Source: Heterobilharzia americana (Eukaryota > Platyhelminthes > Trematoda > Strigeidida > Schistosomatidae). From it: a stretch of 64,000 nt of DNA. The notes beneath the pieces are model-generated. The model was not told the DNA's origin and ran no database searches. It saw nothing but the letters and a program-made list of their open reading frames with translations. The translations under genes were made by a program, and so were the position numbers. This document shows positions 57,213 to 64,000 of the stretch, one piece after another. The stretch lies in contig OX104134.1 of assembly GCA_944470555.2 (NCBI GenBank), positions 100,930,701 to 100,994,700 on the forward strand, given 5' to 3'. Position 1 is the stretch's first letter; each line of letters starts with the position of its first letter.

Positions 57213-59060
57213 CGAACATCAACCACCATCAAAGAGACAAATTTAAAGGAAGTTGTCTCCTTCACCTACCACCTAGGCAGTGTCGTTTCAACTACAGGCG
57301 ACGACGACGGTACAGATGAGCATGTCAAAGTCAGGATCGTAAAGACAGCAAGACAGACCTTCATCAATCTGAAATCAGTGTGGTGATCTACTCCACTCCA
57401 CTCCGCTCAGCATAAAGCGTCAACAAGGTCCGGATTCTCAACACTAATTCAGTCAAGTCAGTCAGTGAGTGCTTCTATGTGATGGTTGAGAGACTTGGCG
57501 CGATACAAAAAGCATTTCCACTACAGACATACATCAACGGCTGCCACCTACGCTCACTCGACACTGAAGATGGAGATCTGGCGAGGAACCAACCAACAAC
57601 CCATCGTCCAACAAACATGTAGAAGAAACTGGAGATGGATTAGGTTGGGCATAACACTGAGAAGACCATTCGGGGACATCACACATCAGGTCAAGCCCTC
57701 GAGTGGAATGCGCATGGGGGACGACGAGTTGGGCATCCTAGCTGAGGGTGACATGGAGGAGATGGTGTGAGGAAGAAATGAAGGCCTCTGGACAGTAATG
57801 GAGGCGGGTTGAAAAGACTGCAGAGAAGAGAGTGAAATGGCGACGTACTACTGAAGTCTTATTTTGCACTAGGAACCCATGGACAAATAATAATAATAAT
57901 GATAATAGTATACAGAAGGAAGATGAGGGCTTGATGTGAAATTCCCAACAAGGCTACTATTACACGGGTGGCACTCAAACAGATAAACTTTGTCAGCTCT
58001 AGGATCCTAATGACCCAATTAAATAAAATAAATTGATCTACCAAATACTACGCAACAACTGTGATGTCAAATATAAAGTCAAACTAACTAGTCGGGGTTA
58101 GACTGATTAGAGGGGTATGTGGAAGTAGCCAAATTGAGATAGATAAGGCTAACTAACATCAACAATCTAGAAAAAACATACGATTGCAACGAATAAATTC
58201 TTTTTCCCTTCGACGAAATCATTCTCGAAGCTGTACATTCATGAATATGTTGGCAAGACGATAGAACATTTCCGAGTAATTCATGATCCATAGTGAATAT
58301 AACTTGCATCGCAAAGGTATGTTACGCAATGGGGGAATTAACAAAATGATTACAAAATAAAATTAGTTACGTCATATGTGGGTTTCTTACAATGATCCAT
58401 AGTCTACGATGGCCATGACGAAGAACGAGGTTGTACATACTTATTTTGAACGTATAATAGTGATAGTAATTTAAATTTTTGATTCGCTAATACTTCCATC
58501 TATGCCTAGATGTCTTAGCCTCACTCCTTTCGAGTGGTTTGGTCGAACTTTGTACAGAATTTTGTAGAACTTAACAAAAGAAGTCAAGTGTCCTGTTACA
58601 GGTCTGAGGGTGCATCTCTGTGGAGTGGGGTTTAAACCCGAGAGACTAGATGAGTCACAACTCTGTTTAAAAAAAAGACTGTACTATGTAAAAGCAACAA
58701 AATGAACCAATTATCATAAGGAAGGTGATTGTATGCAAAAAATTATACCTCTTTTTGTTTCTGATTACGTCGATTTTCCAGTGCTTCTTTTTCGTATAAT
58801 TCGGTTTGTAATAGTTTAGCGTACCTCGGTGGCAGATCTCGTTTAAACGCTCCACTTAAGCTTAATCTTGTTAAAGTGGTGGTCAAAGATGTTTTGCCTG
58901 TGGATAAACTTTTTATAGAAGCTTCGGAAACTAGATTTCCTGTAGTGCCATCTCCACCACCAGTGGAAGTAAGTTGTTGACTATTACTATTGACCATAGT
59001 AGTGGTAGTGGTGGTAGTTGTAGTAGTAGACATGTTGAATCTCTGTTGTCTAGCTGCAAC
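46628..59060 (-). CDS. Unrecognised gene, last three coding exons
   Basis: Three minus-strand exons with good splice borders join in phase 0: 59060-58749, 53878-53666, 47158-46628 (104 + 71 + 176 residues plus stop). The 5' part is missing; the first exon seen begins in frame after a TTTTCAG acceptor, so earlier exons lie upstream, beyond 59060. The protein has a Thr run, then a conserved-looking basic helix (RDLPPRYAKLLQTELYEKEA then LENRRNQKQKE), then a Ser/Leu-rich stretch with LIDQPAPLARKESEAP and DLISLLSS. The tail is Pro/Asn/Ser-rich and ends in an Asn run. No domain is recognised; the composition suggests an adaptor or regulatory protein with a disordered tail. Introns of 4.9 and 6.5 kb are packed with repeats. 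Confidence 0.7.
47775..47895 (+). repeat. tRNA-like repeat with degenerate hammerhead
   Basis: Box-A-like CAGTGGCTGGATAG at 47777 and box-B-like GGTCATGGATTTAATCCC at about 47815-47832. These are followed by GTTGAGGAGTCCC...GGACGAAACAG at 47855-47887, a decayed hammerhead whose CUGANGA core and cleavage side are changed. Confidence 0.6.
48500..49095 (+). mobile_element. C-terminal fragment and 3' end of another LINE type
   Basis: The frame around 48560-48790 gives VLRRILKAVSRASGTPLTVL then SWRQLAKTILSDDKHPLHQH. This resembles the extreme C-terminus of non-LTR reverse transcriptases other than family A or B. The following noncoding part up to 49095 (GCAATATCAC...GGTTCGGAATAAAGCAAATATATT then ATT repeats) recurs at 50772-50862, marking the element's 3' end. 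The clade is uncertain. Confidence 0.5.
49290..50060 (+). mobile_element. RTE family B C-terminal relic
   Basis: Reads LLDTLSGNLRILRVRFAPPN then VGHFTYFESQINPG, SEVWLLKVVDVKRLQSFDQR and SKVEVRCRVLP, continuing in broken frames to about 50060. It aligns in order with 61400-62160 (minus) of the best B copy. Truncated at its 5' side. Confidence 0.8.
50180..50640. repeat. Inverted pair of tRNA-like/hammerhead repeats (Sm-alpha type)
   Basis: The minus-strand unit consists of a tRNA-like part (about 50240-50325; TGGCATAGTGG box A, GCGTTCGAGTCCC box B) followed by an intact-core hammerhead (50195-50239). Next to it is a near-palindrome: arms 50333-50466 and 50507-50640 are inverted copies of about 130 nt that share, for example, CATACTTGTTATTCTCCGTT and CCTCGATATTGCCTGAATGT. 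A partial second hammerhead (GGATGAAACGCACGT) lies at the centre. Same layout as 42110-42665, but the central tRNA-like part is deleted. Confidence 0.8.
50195..50239 (-). ncRNA. Hammerhead ribozyme with all core residues
   Basis: Minus strand: ATCCAG, CTGATGA, stem II GTCC-CGAATA-GGAC, GAAA, TGTGTGTC, CTGGAT. The CUGAUGA and GAAA cores and the cleavage triplet GUC are all present. Stem I pairs six of six (ATCCAG with CTGGAT). Stem III is tiny and, with TG for the usual CG steps, weak. Known schistosome Sm-alpha hammerheads have this organisation, downstream of a tRNA-like pol III promoter. Confidence 0.85.
50650..50862 (+). mobile_element. LINE 3'-end fragment
   Basis: Contains the shared block GCAATATCAC-TGCTGAGAATT and GGTTCGGAATAAAGCAAAT followed by an ATT-rich tail, as at 48999-49095. 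The first part (50670-50720) is an inverted copy of the short GGCATTACTGCG repeat. Confidence 0.5.
51085..51178 (+). mobile_element. RTE-A 3'-end fragment
   Basis: Matches the last about 90 bases of family A (KKTAEKKV-like codons, then AAGCCCTATGTCCCACT and AACCCAAGCGA) with a short A-rich tail. Directly upstream of the next A copy. Confidence 0.65.
51180..52640 (+). mobile_element. RTE-A variant copy, 5'-truncated
   Basis: Starts in the reverse transcriptase (SGIKFLSTPSKILGRILLER-like residues) and runs to GGAACCCAAGGGACGAATAAT at about 52640. It carries a (CAA)n expansion (51924-51963) and tandem TTCAC and CTCCA duplications not found in the full-length copies. From about 51497 it is nearly identical to 56738-57893. 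Imperfect duplicates at about 51175-51188 and 52645-52659 (TAT.ATCG.CATCT) may be an aged target-site duplication. Confidence 0.8.
51924..51963 (+). repeat. (CAA)n microsatellite inside RTE-A
   Basis: About 13 uninterrupted CAA/ACA units, which would encode poly-Gln in the element frame. The full-length A copies have only a short CAA run at the same place (around 25088-25110). Confidence 0.9.
53003..53020 (+). repeat. (CT)n microsatellite
   Basis: Nine CT units in the intron of the minus-strand gene. Confidence 0.9.
53188..53508 (-). repeat. tRNA-like sequence inside ~37-bp inverted repeats, copy 1
   Basis: Outer inverted repeats at 53188-53224 and 53471-53508 match at most positions (TGATGATTGAAGGTGAAATG against TAATGATTGAAAGTGAAATG). 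On the minus strand the tRNA-like part (about 53300-53224) reads TAGTTCAGTTGGTAGAGCAT and, later, GTTAGAATCCGG. A third partial copy of the repeat lies internally at about 53295-53318. The flank 53509-53547 matches, inverted, 54636-54674. Confidence 0.7.
53666..53878 (-). CDS. Unrecognised gene, middle exon
   Basis: 213 bases, from LNSSLLLIDQPAPL (acceptor TTTCTAG) to SSMHNPS (donor TCG/GTAAGA at 53665). Phase 0 on both sides. It lies between two tRNA-like inverted-repeat elements in the intron DNA. Confidence 0.7.
54360..54650 (+). mobile_element. Penelope-like element fragment (GIY-YIG end)
   Basis: Frame from 54417: KNNLVYQIPCNDCEVEYISQ then SRSVRIAEH, followed by KNSAIALQTLCSKRHPVSY. This matches the GIY-YIG endonuclease region at the C-terminus of Penelope-like elements (VYxIxCxxC..YIGqT...R..EH). 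The GIY-YIG Gly is Ser here (YIS), and no reverse transcriptase is seen upstream, so it is a dead 3' piece. It ends at TAG 54648-54650. Confidence 0.7.
54675..54830 (+). repeat. tRNA-like sequence inside ~37-bp inverted repeats, copy 2
   Basis: Inverted repeats at 54675-54711 and 54793-54830 (TATACTGGGCGATAATTGAA against TATACTGGGTGATGATTGAA on the other strand) enclose a tRNA-like part at 54722-54795 with TAGCTCAGTTGGTAGGGC and CTGGTTTGAATCCGG. The acceptor stem does not pair and the anticodon stem has two mismatches, so it is not a functional tRNA gene. It directly follows the Penelope-like fragment. Confidence 0.75.
55045..55125 (-). repeat. Degenerate hammerhead motif
   Basis: Minus strand: AAGTCCCAAAGTAGAACGAAACACCTGTCC. 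Stem II and GAAA are recognisable, but the CUGANGA core is lost. No tRNA-like part is obvious. Confidence 0.45.
56738..57893 (+). mobile_element. RTE-A variant copy, twin of 51.5-52.6 kb
   Basis: 5'-truncated at AAACCTTTATCAACC. It is nearly identical to 51497-52640, sharing the same stops, the TTCAC and CTCCA tandem duplications and the (CAA)n run (here about 14 units, 57170-57212). It ends with an (AAT)n tail at 57885-57900. Differences from the twin are a few single-base indels (for example at the GACGACGACGG region, 57298-57310). Flanks are unrelated, so it is a separate insertion rather than a segmental duplication. Confidence 0.88.
58020..58290 (+). mobile_element. Possible second Penelope-like GIY-YIG relic
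   Basis: IYQILRNNCDVKYKV at about 58034 parallels VYQIPCNDCEVEYIS of the fragment at 54.4 kb, and NINNLEK near 58158 parallels KISNLEK. The remainder is too decayed to follow. Confidence 0.4.
58749..59060 (-). CDS. Unrecognised gene, upstream exon
   Basis: 312 bases. Begins VAARQQRFN after the acceptor at 59061-59063 and ends KQKE before a GTATAA donor. Contains a run of ten Thr (ACT/ACC repeats) and the helix RDLPPRYAKLLQTELYEKEA. A Met follows VAARQQRFN, so an alternative start inside the exon is possible. Confidence 0.7.
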
Positions 59061-61376
59061 CTGAAAATAAATTTAAAAAAGTGGTTGTGTAATCACATCG
59101 TAAAACCTAAATGTAATCAGTTCGAAACTATCCTCACAAATGAGTAGAATTATGAATACCGTAAGACCTTATTCAGACAGGTAAACAGAAAAATATAGAA
59201 ATTTCCGCAAAAGTGTACTGCTAGTTGTAACAAAACTAGAAATGTATCTAGGTAAACAGCAGATAAACTGAGTAAAGGAAAAGAATAAATAAACAAAGAC
59301 CCTATGAGTGAATACATCTACCACCCTTACAGTGATGAAATTCAAGTCCTGTAACCTAAGAACCTACATCGACTGAGGCGATTGGTACATGTGCTCCATA
59401 TACGTAGTCATCATTATTTACTCTAATGCATGATGTCAGCTAATTAACGGTTAGGTTGAAATAAAGTTGAAAATGATTAAACCAAGGATACAATACTGAC
59501 TCATGAATTCTCTGACGATTGGTCTAAGTACTGTAGGATGTTCAGTTTAAGTTCTTGTAATGTTTGTTTTGAGTCTATGGGAGGAGACTCTCATTGATTT
59601 GGCTCAAAATTAATCACAATGATCCAGATGTATTGACTCTTTTATTTTCAAAATAATCAACGTTTTGCTTACATTGATATAATATTATTTTTACTTGCTT
59701 CTTCTATGCAAAGTTTGGTAACATGAACTAGTGCAATTCCGTTAAGTATGATTTTGTATCTTGGTTTGACCACTCTCATCTTTTGCCCATCTTTAATTCT
59801 AAGCCACTAAGGATGAGAGTAGATAATGGTTCGCTGTGCTTAATATATAGTTCAGTTAACCTAGTCAGTGTACGGTTACAACAACAGTGGCTGATTAACC
59901 TTTCTCATTTGAAACTCTTTATATACAAATTACTGGCTTTTTGAAAGCAGTCCTCCTAAGATATAAACAAAGATTTCGTACCTGTAGAAAACGTCTTCAA
60001 AATATTTATTTATTTTGAAAATTTAAATCATTTCTTTAAAATGCAGAATATTGGCGACTATCAAAAGTATTTCATCGAATATCTTTTTAGAAAATTACTC
60101 CATTTTTTATGTTTTAGCTATTCGAAGGTCAACTAATTGTAAGACATACTCTCAACGCACTCTTAAAATGTTTTCAGTCTATTGTTAGACGGGTTAACAA
60201 CAAGACTAAGAGAAAATATCATAGTAGACAGTAGTTGACCCGTGAACGCCCAACAGTTATTATAGGAACATATAGCTAGGCTAGGGCAGGAAATTTTCAT
60301 ACTGGATGAATGAATCTCCATCACGTAACTTGTATTTTTCTATCCGACCTATGTACAACAACATACAAACTTGATGATGACCTAAAAACTACTGATTATT
60401 ATGCATTGCTGCCTATCATAACTGCTATCATTAATATTATTTCACTGCCATGGTTGTTGAAATAGCCCACTGAGAGTTTTGAACTGTAGTAAAAGTTATT
60501 ATCTGGAATAAAGTGATTGCTGTTATTGTTTCTTCGAATTGGAGAAAAGGGAGGTGGTCAGTGTATGAGCTAGCGCTGTAGGAAGAAGGATAGTCGTATT
60601 GAGTTTGTGTTTAAAGATGTATCATAACCCCCCATCCCCATGATAGGATACGGACTGAGCATGAGACTTCATGTGGGTTGAAATGTTATCAGATAGAGAG
60701 GTCAAAGACGAAACTAATAGTCATTACTTTTTTGTTTTTATTCAATAATAAAACAAAAGCAATTAACACTTTATCAAATAAATTTTTGACATTGATTCTT
60801 TGATATTCTGTTGACTAGTTTGCTTTTGATTTCTCCTATTCCTCTACTATATCAACCTTCATGTCTTCCTAATGCCAGATTATTTCTTGTACAATTCAAC
60901 CACAATTAAAATGAACTAATAAGCAAGTCAAACTGGTTGAAGTTTATGTACTAGGCTATGAGCCACAATTACTGTGTGACAACTTATGATAATACCTGGT
61001 TGTTCAGGTTCAAGTAGATGCAGGCGGATTCGAACTTGGAACACATTACTTGAAAGTTGAATTCCTCAGTGAATGAATCACATCTCCGTTAAAAGATCTA
61101 TAGAAATAAGCTAGTGATGATGAATAATGTAGGCAAGTTTACCATCTTCGTTACGGGTGTCGTCTATCTCATACACATGACATCATCATCATCATTATCA
61201 ACATAGGACCAGGCATTACTGCGTAACGGTCCGAGTTGCCACACCTCATATCAGCACATCAAGTAAAAAGGTAGTGAGGTGAAGGATGAAGATAAGTGAA
61301 TGCAGTCAAAAGAAATATAAAGTACGAGAAGAAAGGAAAGAGGAGTGACAAAATAGTGAGATTCGGTATAGCGTTG
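59061..61376. other. Stretch upstream of the last minus-strand exon seen
   Basis: AT-rich. Contains a decayed family B piece at 59360-59560 (RLRWL-VHVLH-like), a tRNA-like minus-strand block near 61020-61085 (box-B-like AAGTTCGAATCC) and the short GGCATTACTGCG repeat at 61195-61275. No further exon of the minus-strand gene was found. Confidence 0.4.
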
Positions 61377-64000
61377 TTAAGATGAGGATAATGTGTGTAT
61401 ACATCTGCGCCACTGACTTCGGTTCTGAGCCATATCACCTAGGGTCTCCAACCACTGGTTCCTCTTGTCCCGTGGACCCCAACCACCTAGTCTGCATCGT
61501 CCTACATGGCTTAAACCAACAGTCAGAGACTTCATACATTGGTGCCATGTTTTAGTCTGGCCACCTCGGGCCTTTTTCCAGCCTGAACCCACCTCAGCCA
61601 ACATTGTGTGACGAGGCAATCGGTGACTAGGCATACGTAGTACGTGTCCCAACCATCTCAGTCGATGAAGGTTCACAACCTCGTCGACTGACTTACCTCT
61701 TCTCCCTAAAACTCTACACCTAACTTCTGCATTACTCACATGGTGACACCACGGAATACGTCCTATACTACGAAGGCAACGGTGGTCAAATACCTGTAAC
61801 CTTCTCATGTCTTCCACTTTCAATGGCCATGTTTCACAGCCATACAGTAGAACAGAGCGGACTGCTGTGCAGTACACGCGACCCTTAATAGACAAACGAA
61901 TATCACGGCGGCGCCATAGGTGGCGCAAATTGGCAAAAGCCAATCGAGCCTTTTGTATCCGTGCAGAAATCTCATCGGCAACTAACCCACCGGGTTGATC
62001 CTACTTCCCAGGTAAGTGAAGTGGTCAACACACTCAACCACTTCACTCTCTATTGTTAACCGCGGTACCGCTGAAGACCAGTCCTGGAGCAAAAATTTGC
62101 ATTTGGGTGGTGAAAATCGCATCCCAAACATTCTCAAATTCCCACTCAAAGTGTTCAGAAGACTCTGCATCTTGTCAGCGTCTTCACCTAACAGGACTAT
62201 GTCATCTGCATATTCTAGATCTAAGGAAAATTCACCTGTGATCCGGTCAACGTCTTTGTAATTAGGTGACGAGAGGGAAACCTCCATAAGAATATCTATG
62301 ATAAAATTAAATAAGAATGGGGATAGTGGGCATCCTTGACGGACACCACTTGATGAGTATAGCTCCCTGGACAACTCACCATAGGCTCTAACATGCCCAC
62401 AAGTGTTCGAGTAGAGAGCTTTCAATAAGGTGATGTACTTACTAGGCACGCCTTTCAGTGACAGACACTGCCATAAGACTTCTCGATCAACGGAGTCAAA
62501 TGCCGCCTTCAGGTCGAGAAATACAGCTATTGTCGGGCGTCTGTAAGCATGCCTATGTTCCAGGACCTGGCGCAGTGTGAATATTTGGTCGATACATCCA
62601 CGGCCAGGTCTAAAGCCTGCCTGGTTTTCTCGGGCTTGCTGTTCCCGAGCTCCACTCAGGCGTCGGAGAATTATAGAACTTAGGATCTTAGACACTATGT
62701 TTGTCAGGCTGATTCCTCTGTGGTTATCACAAGAGGACTTCTCGCCTTTCTTGAAGACTGGGATGATCAGTGACTTAGACCAGTCGGAGGGGATCGTATT
62801 TGATTCCCATATACTGGCTAACACTTCCGTTAGCCTGACTAAGAGAACTCTACCACCATTCTTGTATACCTCAGCAGGTAGTCCGTCTGGTCCTGCTGCC
62901 CTTCCCCGTTTCAGGCTACCTACCGCTTTCTCAACTTCTTCTAGTGTTGGGGGACCTGTCTCTATGTCCCATTCAGGGTCCGACTGGATAGCGGGCAGCG
63001 CAATGGTGGCTGGAGGCCAGTTAAACTGTTCCTCAAAGTGTTCTGCCCATCGTCCCAGTCGCCTTCCCTGCGAGTGAATCGCCGATCCGTCCTTCTCCGC
63101 TATAACCTCACTAACTGTTGTTGACCATTTCCCCCCAGTCTCCTTAATAAGTCTAAATAACTGTCTACTGTTACCGATCGCCGCTGCCTTTTCCATCTCT
63201 TTAGCCTTTGCTGCCCACCACTGTTCACGATCGTTGCGCAGACTTTTCGTCAGTTTATTTTTAAGTTGCGCTCGCTCTTCATTGTACTCAGAGCCTGCAG
63301 GGATGCATTCACGTGCATCCATTAGTTTGGAAGAAGCTGCTGATATCCACTGGCTCTTTTTAGCCATTATCTTGGAGTCGGCTACAGTCTCCAGTGCTGC
63401 TTTTACAGTAGACTGAAGATGGCACCAAGCTTCTTCTGGATGAGTGACAGTCTTTTGTTCCGATAACTGCCTAGCCAACTTCTCACTGAACACGGCTTTG
63501 GTGTTTTCGTTGTCCAGCAGAACTCGTAGTGGTTTTGTTGCCAAATTTTTTCTACGTCCATTGAGACGCAGGCATATACGTGCTCGGACCAACGCATGAT
63601 CGCTGTCCAAACACGTACTCCAGAAGGAGCGGCAGTCTTCCACCGATCCTCTCCAGCGATGACTAATAGCAATGTGGTCTATCTGTGTCCATCGCTGAGT
63701 CGAGCTCGGTGGACGCCAGGTCAGACAGTGCCTTTCTTTATGTCTGAAATTTGTGCTGGCTAAAAATAGGCGGTTATCTGAGCATAGTTGTAATAGGCGA
63801 TCACCGTTATCTGTACGTTCAGCTGGGATTCCGAAAGTGCCACCTAAGTGCCTTTCTGCCTCACTCAGTCTACCCACCTGTGCGTTGAGGTCACCTGCAA
63901 CAACCACTACGTCCGAACGTTTGGCTTTCGAGAGGAGGTTAGACAGTTTATGGTAGAACTCGTCCTTCACTTCATCCGAACTACAGTCAGTGGGTGCGTA
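61377..64000 (-). mobile_element. RTE family B retrotransposon, nearly intact, cut by window end
   Basis: Encodes endonuclease and reverse transcriptase on the minus strand. The ORF is open from the window edge to 61982 (662 residues from its first visible Met), then continues one frame over to 61377. Blocks: YAPTDCSSDEVKDEFY, GDLNAQVGRL, TQIDHIAISHRWRGS, SDHALVRARI; then reverse transcriptase KGRAAGPDGLPAEVYK-like, LIIPVFKKGEKSSCDNHRG, AAFDSVDREVLW, SGVRQGCPLSPFLF, EYADDIVLLGED; then FTYLGS, LYGCETWPLKVEDMRRLQVF and a LSSS end. All catalytic motifs are present. The only lesion seen is one missing base at about 61987-61990, after SRINP. It is the best reference for the decayed B copies in the window. 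Confidence 0.92.
61377..64000 (-). pseudogene. RTE-B endonuclease/reverse transcriptase ORF with one -1 frameshift
   Basis: Adding back a single base near 61988 would restore continuity from INP to GGLVADEISARIQKARLAF, the wording expected from the family. Upstream the ORF has no start within the window and runs off at 64000. Whether this element is alive depends on that one position and on the missing 5' part. Confidence 0.85.

Noticed and set aside
57844..58060. Short hydrophobic minus-strand frame beginning MVDQFILFNW
   Set aside because: Its coding sequence includes the reversed trinucleotide tail of the RTE-A copy; the hydrophobic Ile run comes from that repeat.
62577..63077. 166-residue plus-strand open frame
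   Set aside because: Opposite-strand shadow of the intact RTE-B reverse transcriptase region.

Overview
The window looks like a piece of a schistosome (blood fluke) genome. Evidence: two conserved eukaryotic genes whose 5' introns are only 35-36 nt long while later introns reach 1.3 to 8.7 kb; many RTE-type non-LTR retrotransposons; tRNA-like short repeats that carry hammerhead ribozymes (the Sm-alpha type known from Schistosoma); a Mutator-like transposase relic of the kind called Curupira in schistosomes; and a Penelope-type GIY-YIG fragment. The species cannot be named from this sequence alone.

Three host genes are supported. (1) RPL8, ribosomal protein uL2, minus strand, exons 8101-8265, 9571-9895 and 9932-10222, with a 36-nt intron just before the start codon. 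It is complete except for one extra T in exon 2. (2) DR1, the NC2-beta subunit of the transcription repressor NC2, plus strand, exons 32396-32408, 32445-32677, 32713-32885 and 41591-41839, with one base missing in exon 2 and an apparent GC-AG micro-intron. (3) An unrecognised gene on the minus strand, with three in-phase exons at 58749-59060, 53666-53878 and 46628-47158, encoding a low-complexity Ser/Thr/Pro/Asn-rich C-terminal region.

Most of the rest is mobile DNA. RTE family A: two full-length, nearly identical copies in opposite orientation (114-3396 minus; 22481-25770 plus), each with its own perfect target-site duplication, bracket a 19-kb segment holding RPL8 and the Mutator-like relic. 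Shorter A copies lie at 41262-41366, 44606-45559, 51085-52640 and 56738-57893. RTE family B: one almost intact copy (61377-64000 minus, running off the window) and many old relics (3750-6600, 34690-37380, 37500-37900, 38280-38660, 43200-44030, 49290-50060, 59360-59560). Hammerhead-bearing tRNA-like repeats occur near 42.1-42.7 kb, 44.06 kb, 47.8 kb, 50.2-50.6 kb and 55.1 kb. Two of these loci are large inverted pairs with the same layout. A second kind of tRNA-like sequence, enclosed in ~37-bp inverted repeats, sits at 53.2-53.5 and 54.7-54.8 kb beside a Penelope-like tail.

The stretches 6.6-8.1, 10.26-13.05, 15.1-22.5 and 25.8-32.4 kb show no gene I can support. By eye the part before about 31.5 kb is less AT-rich than the part after it.
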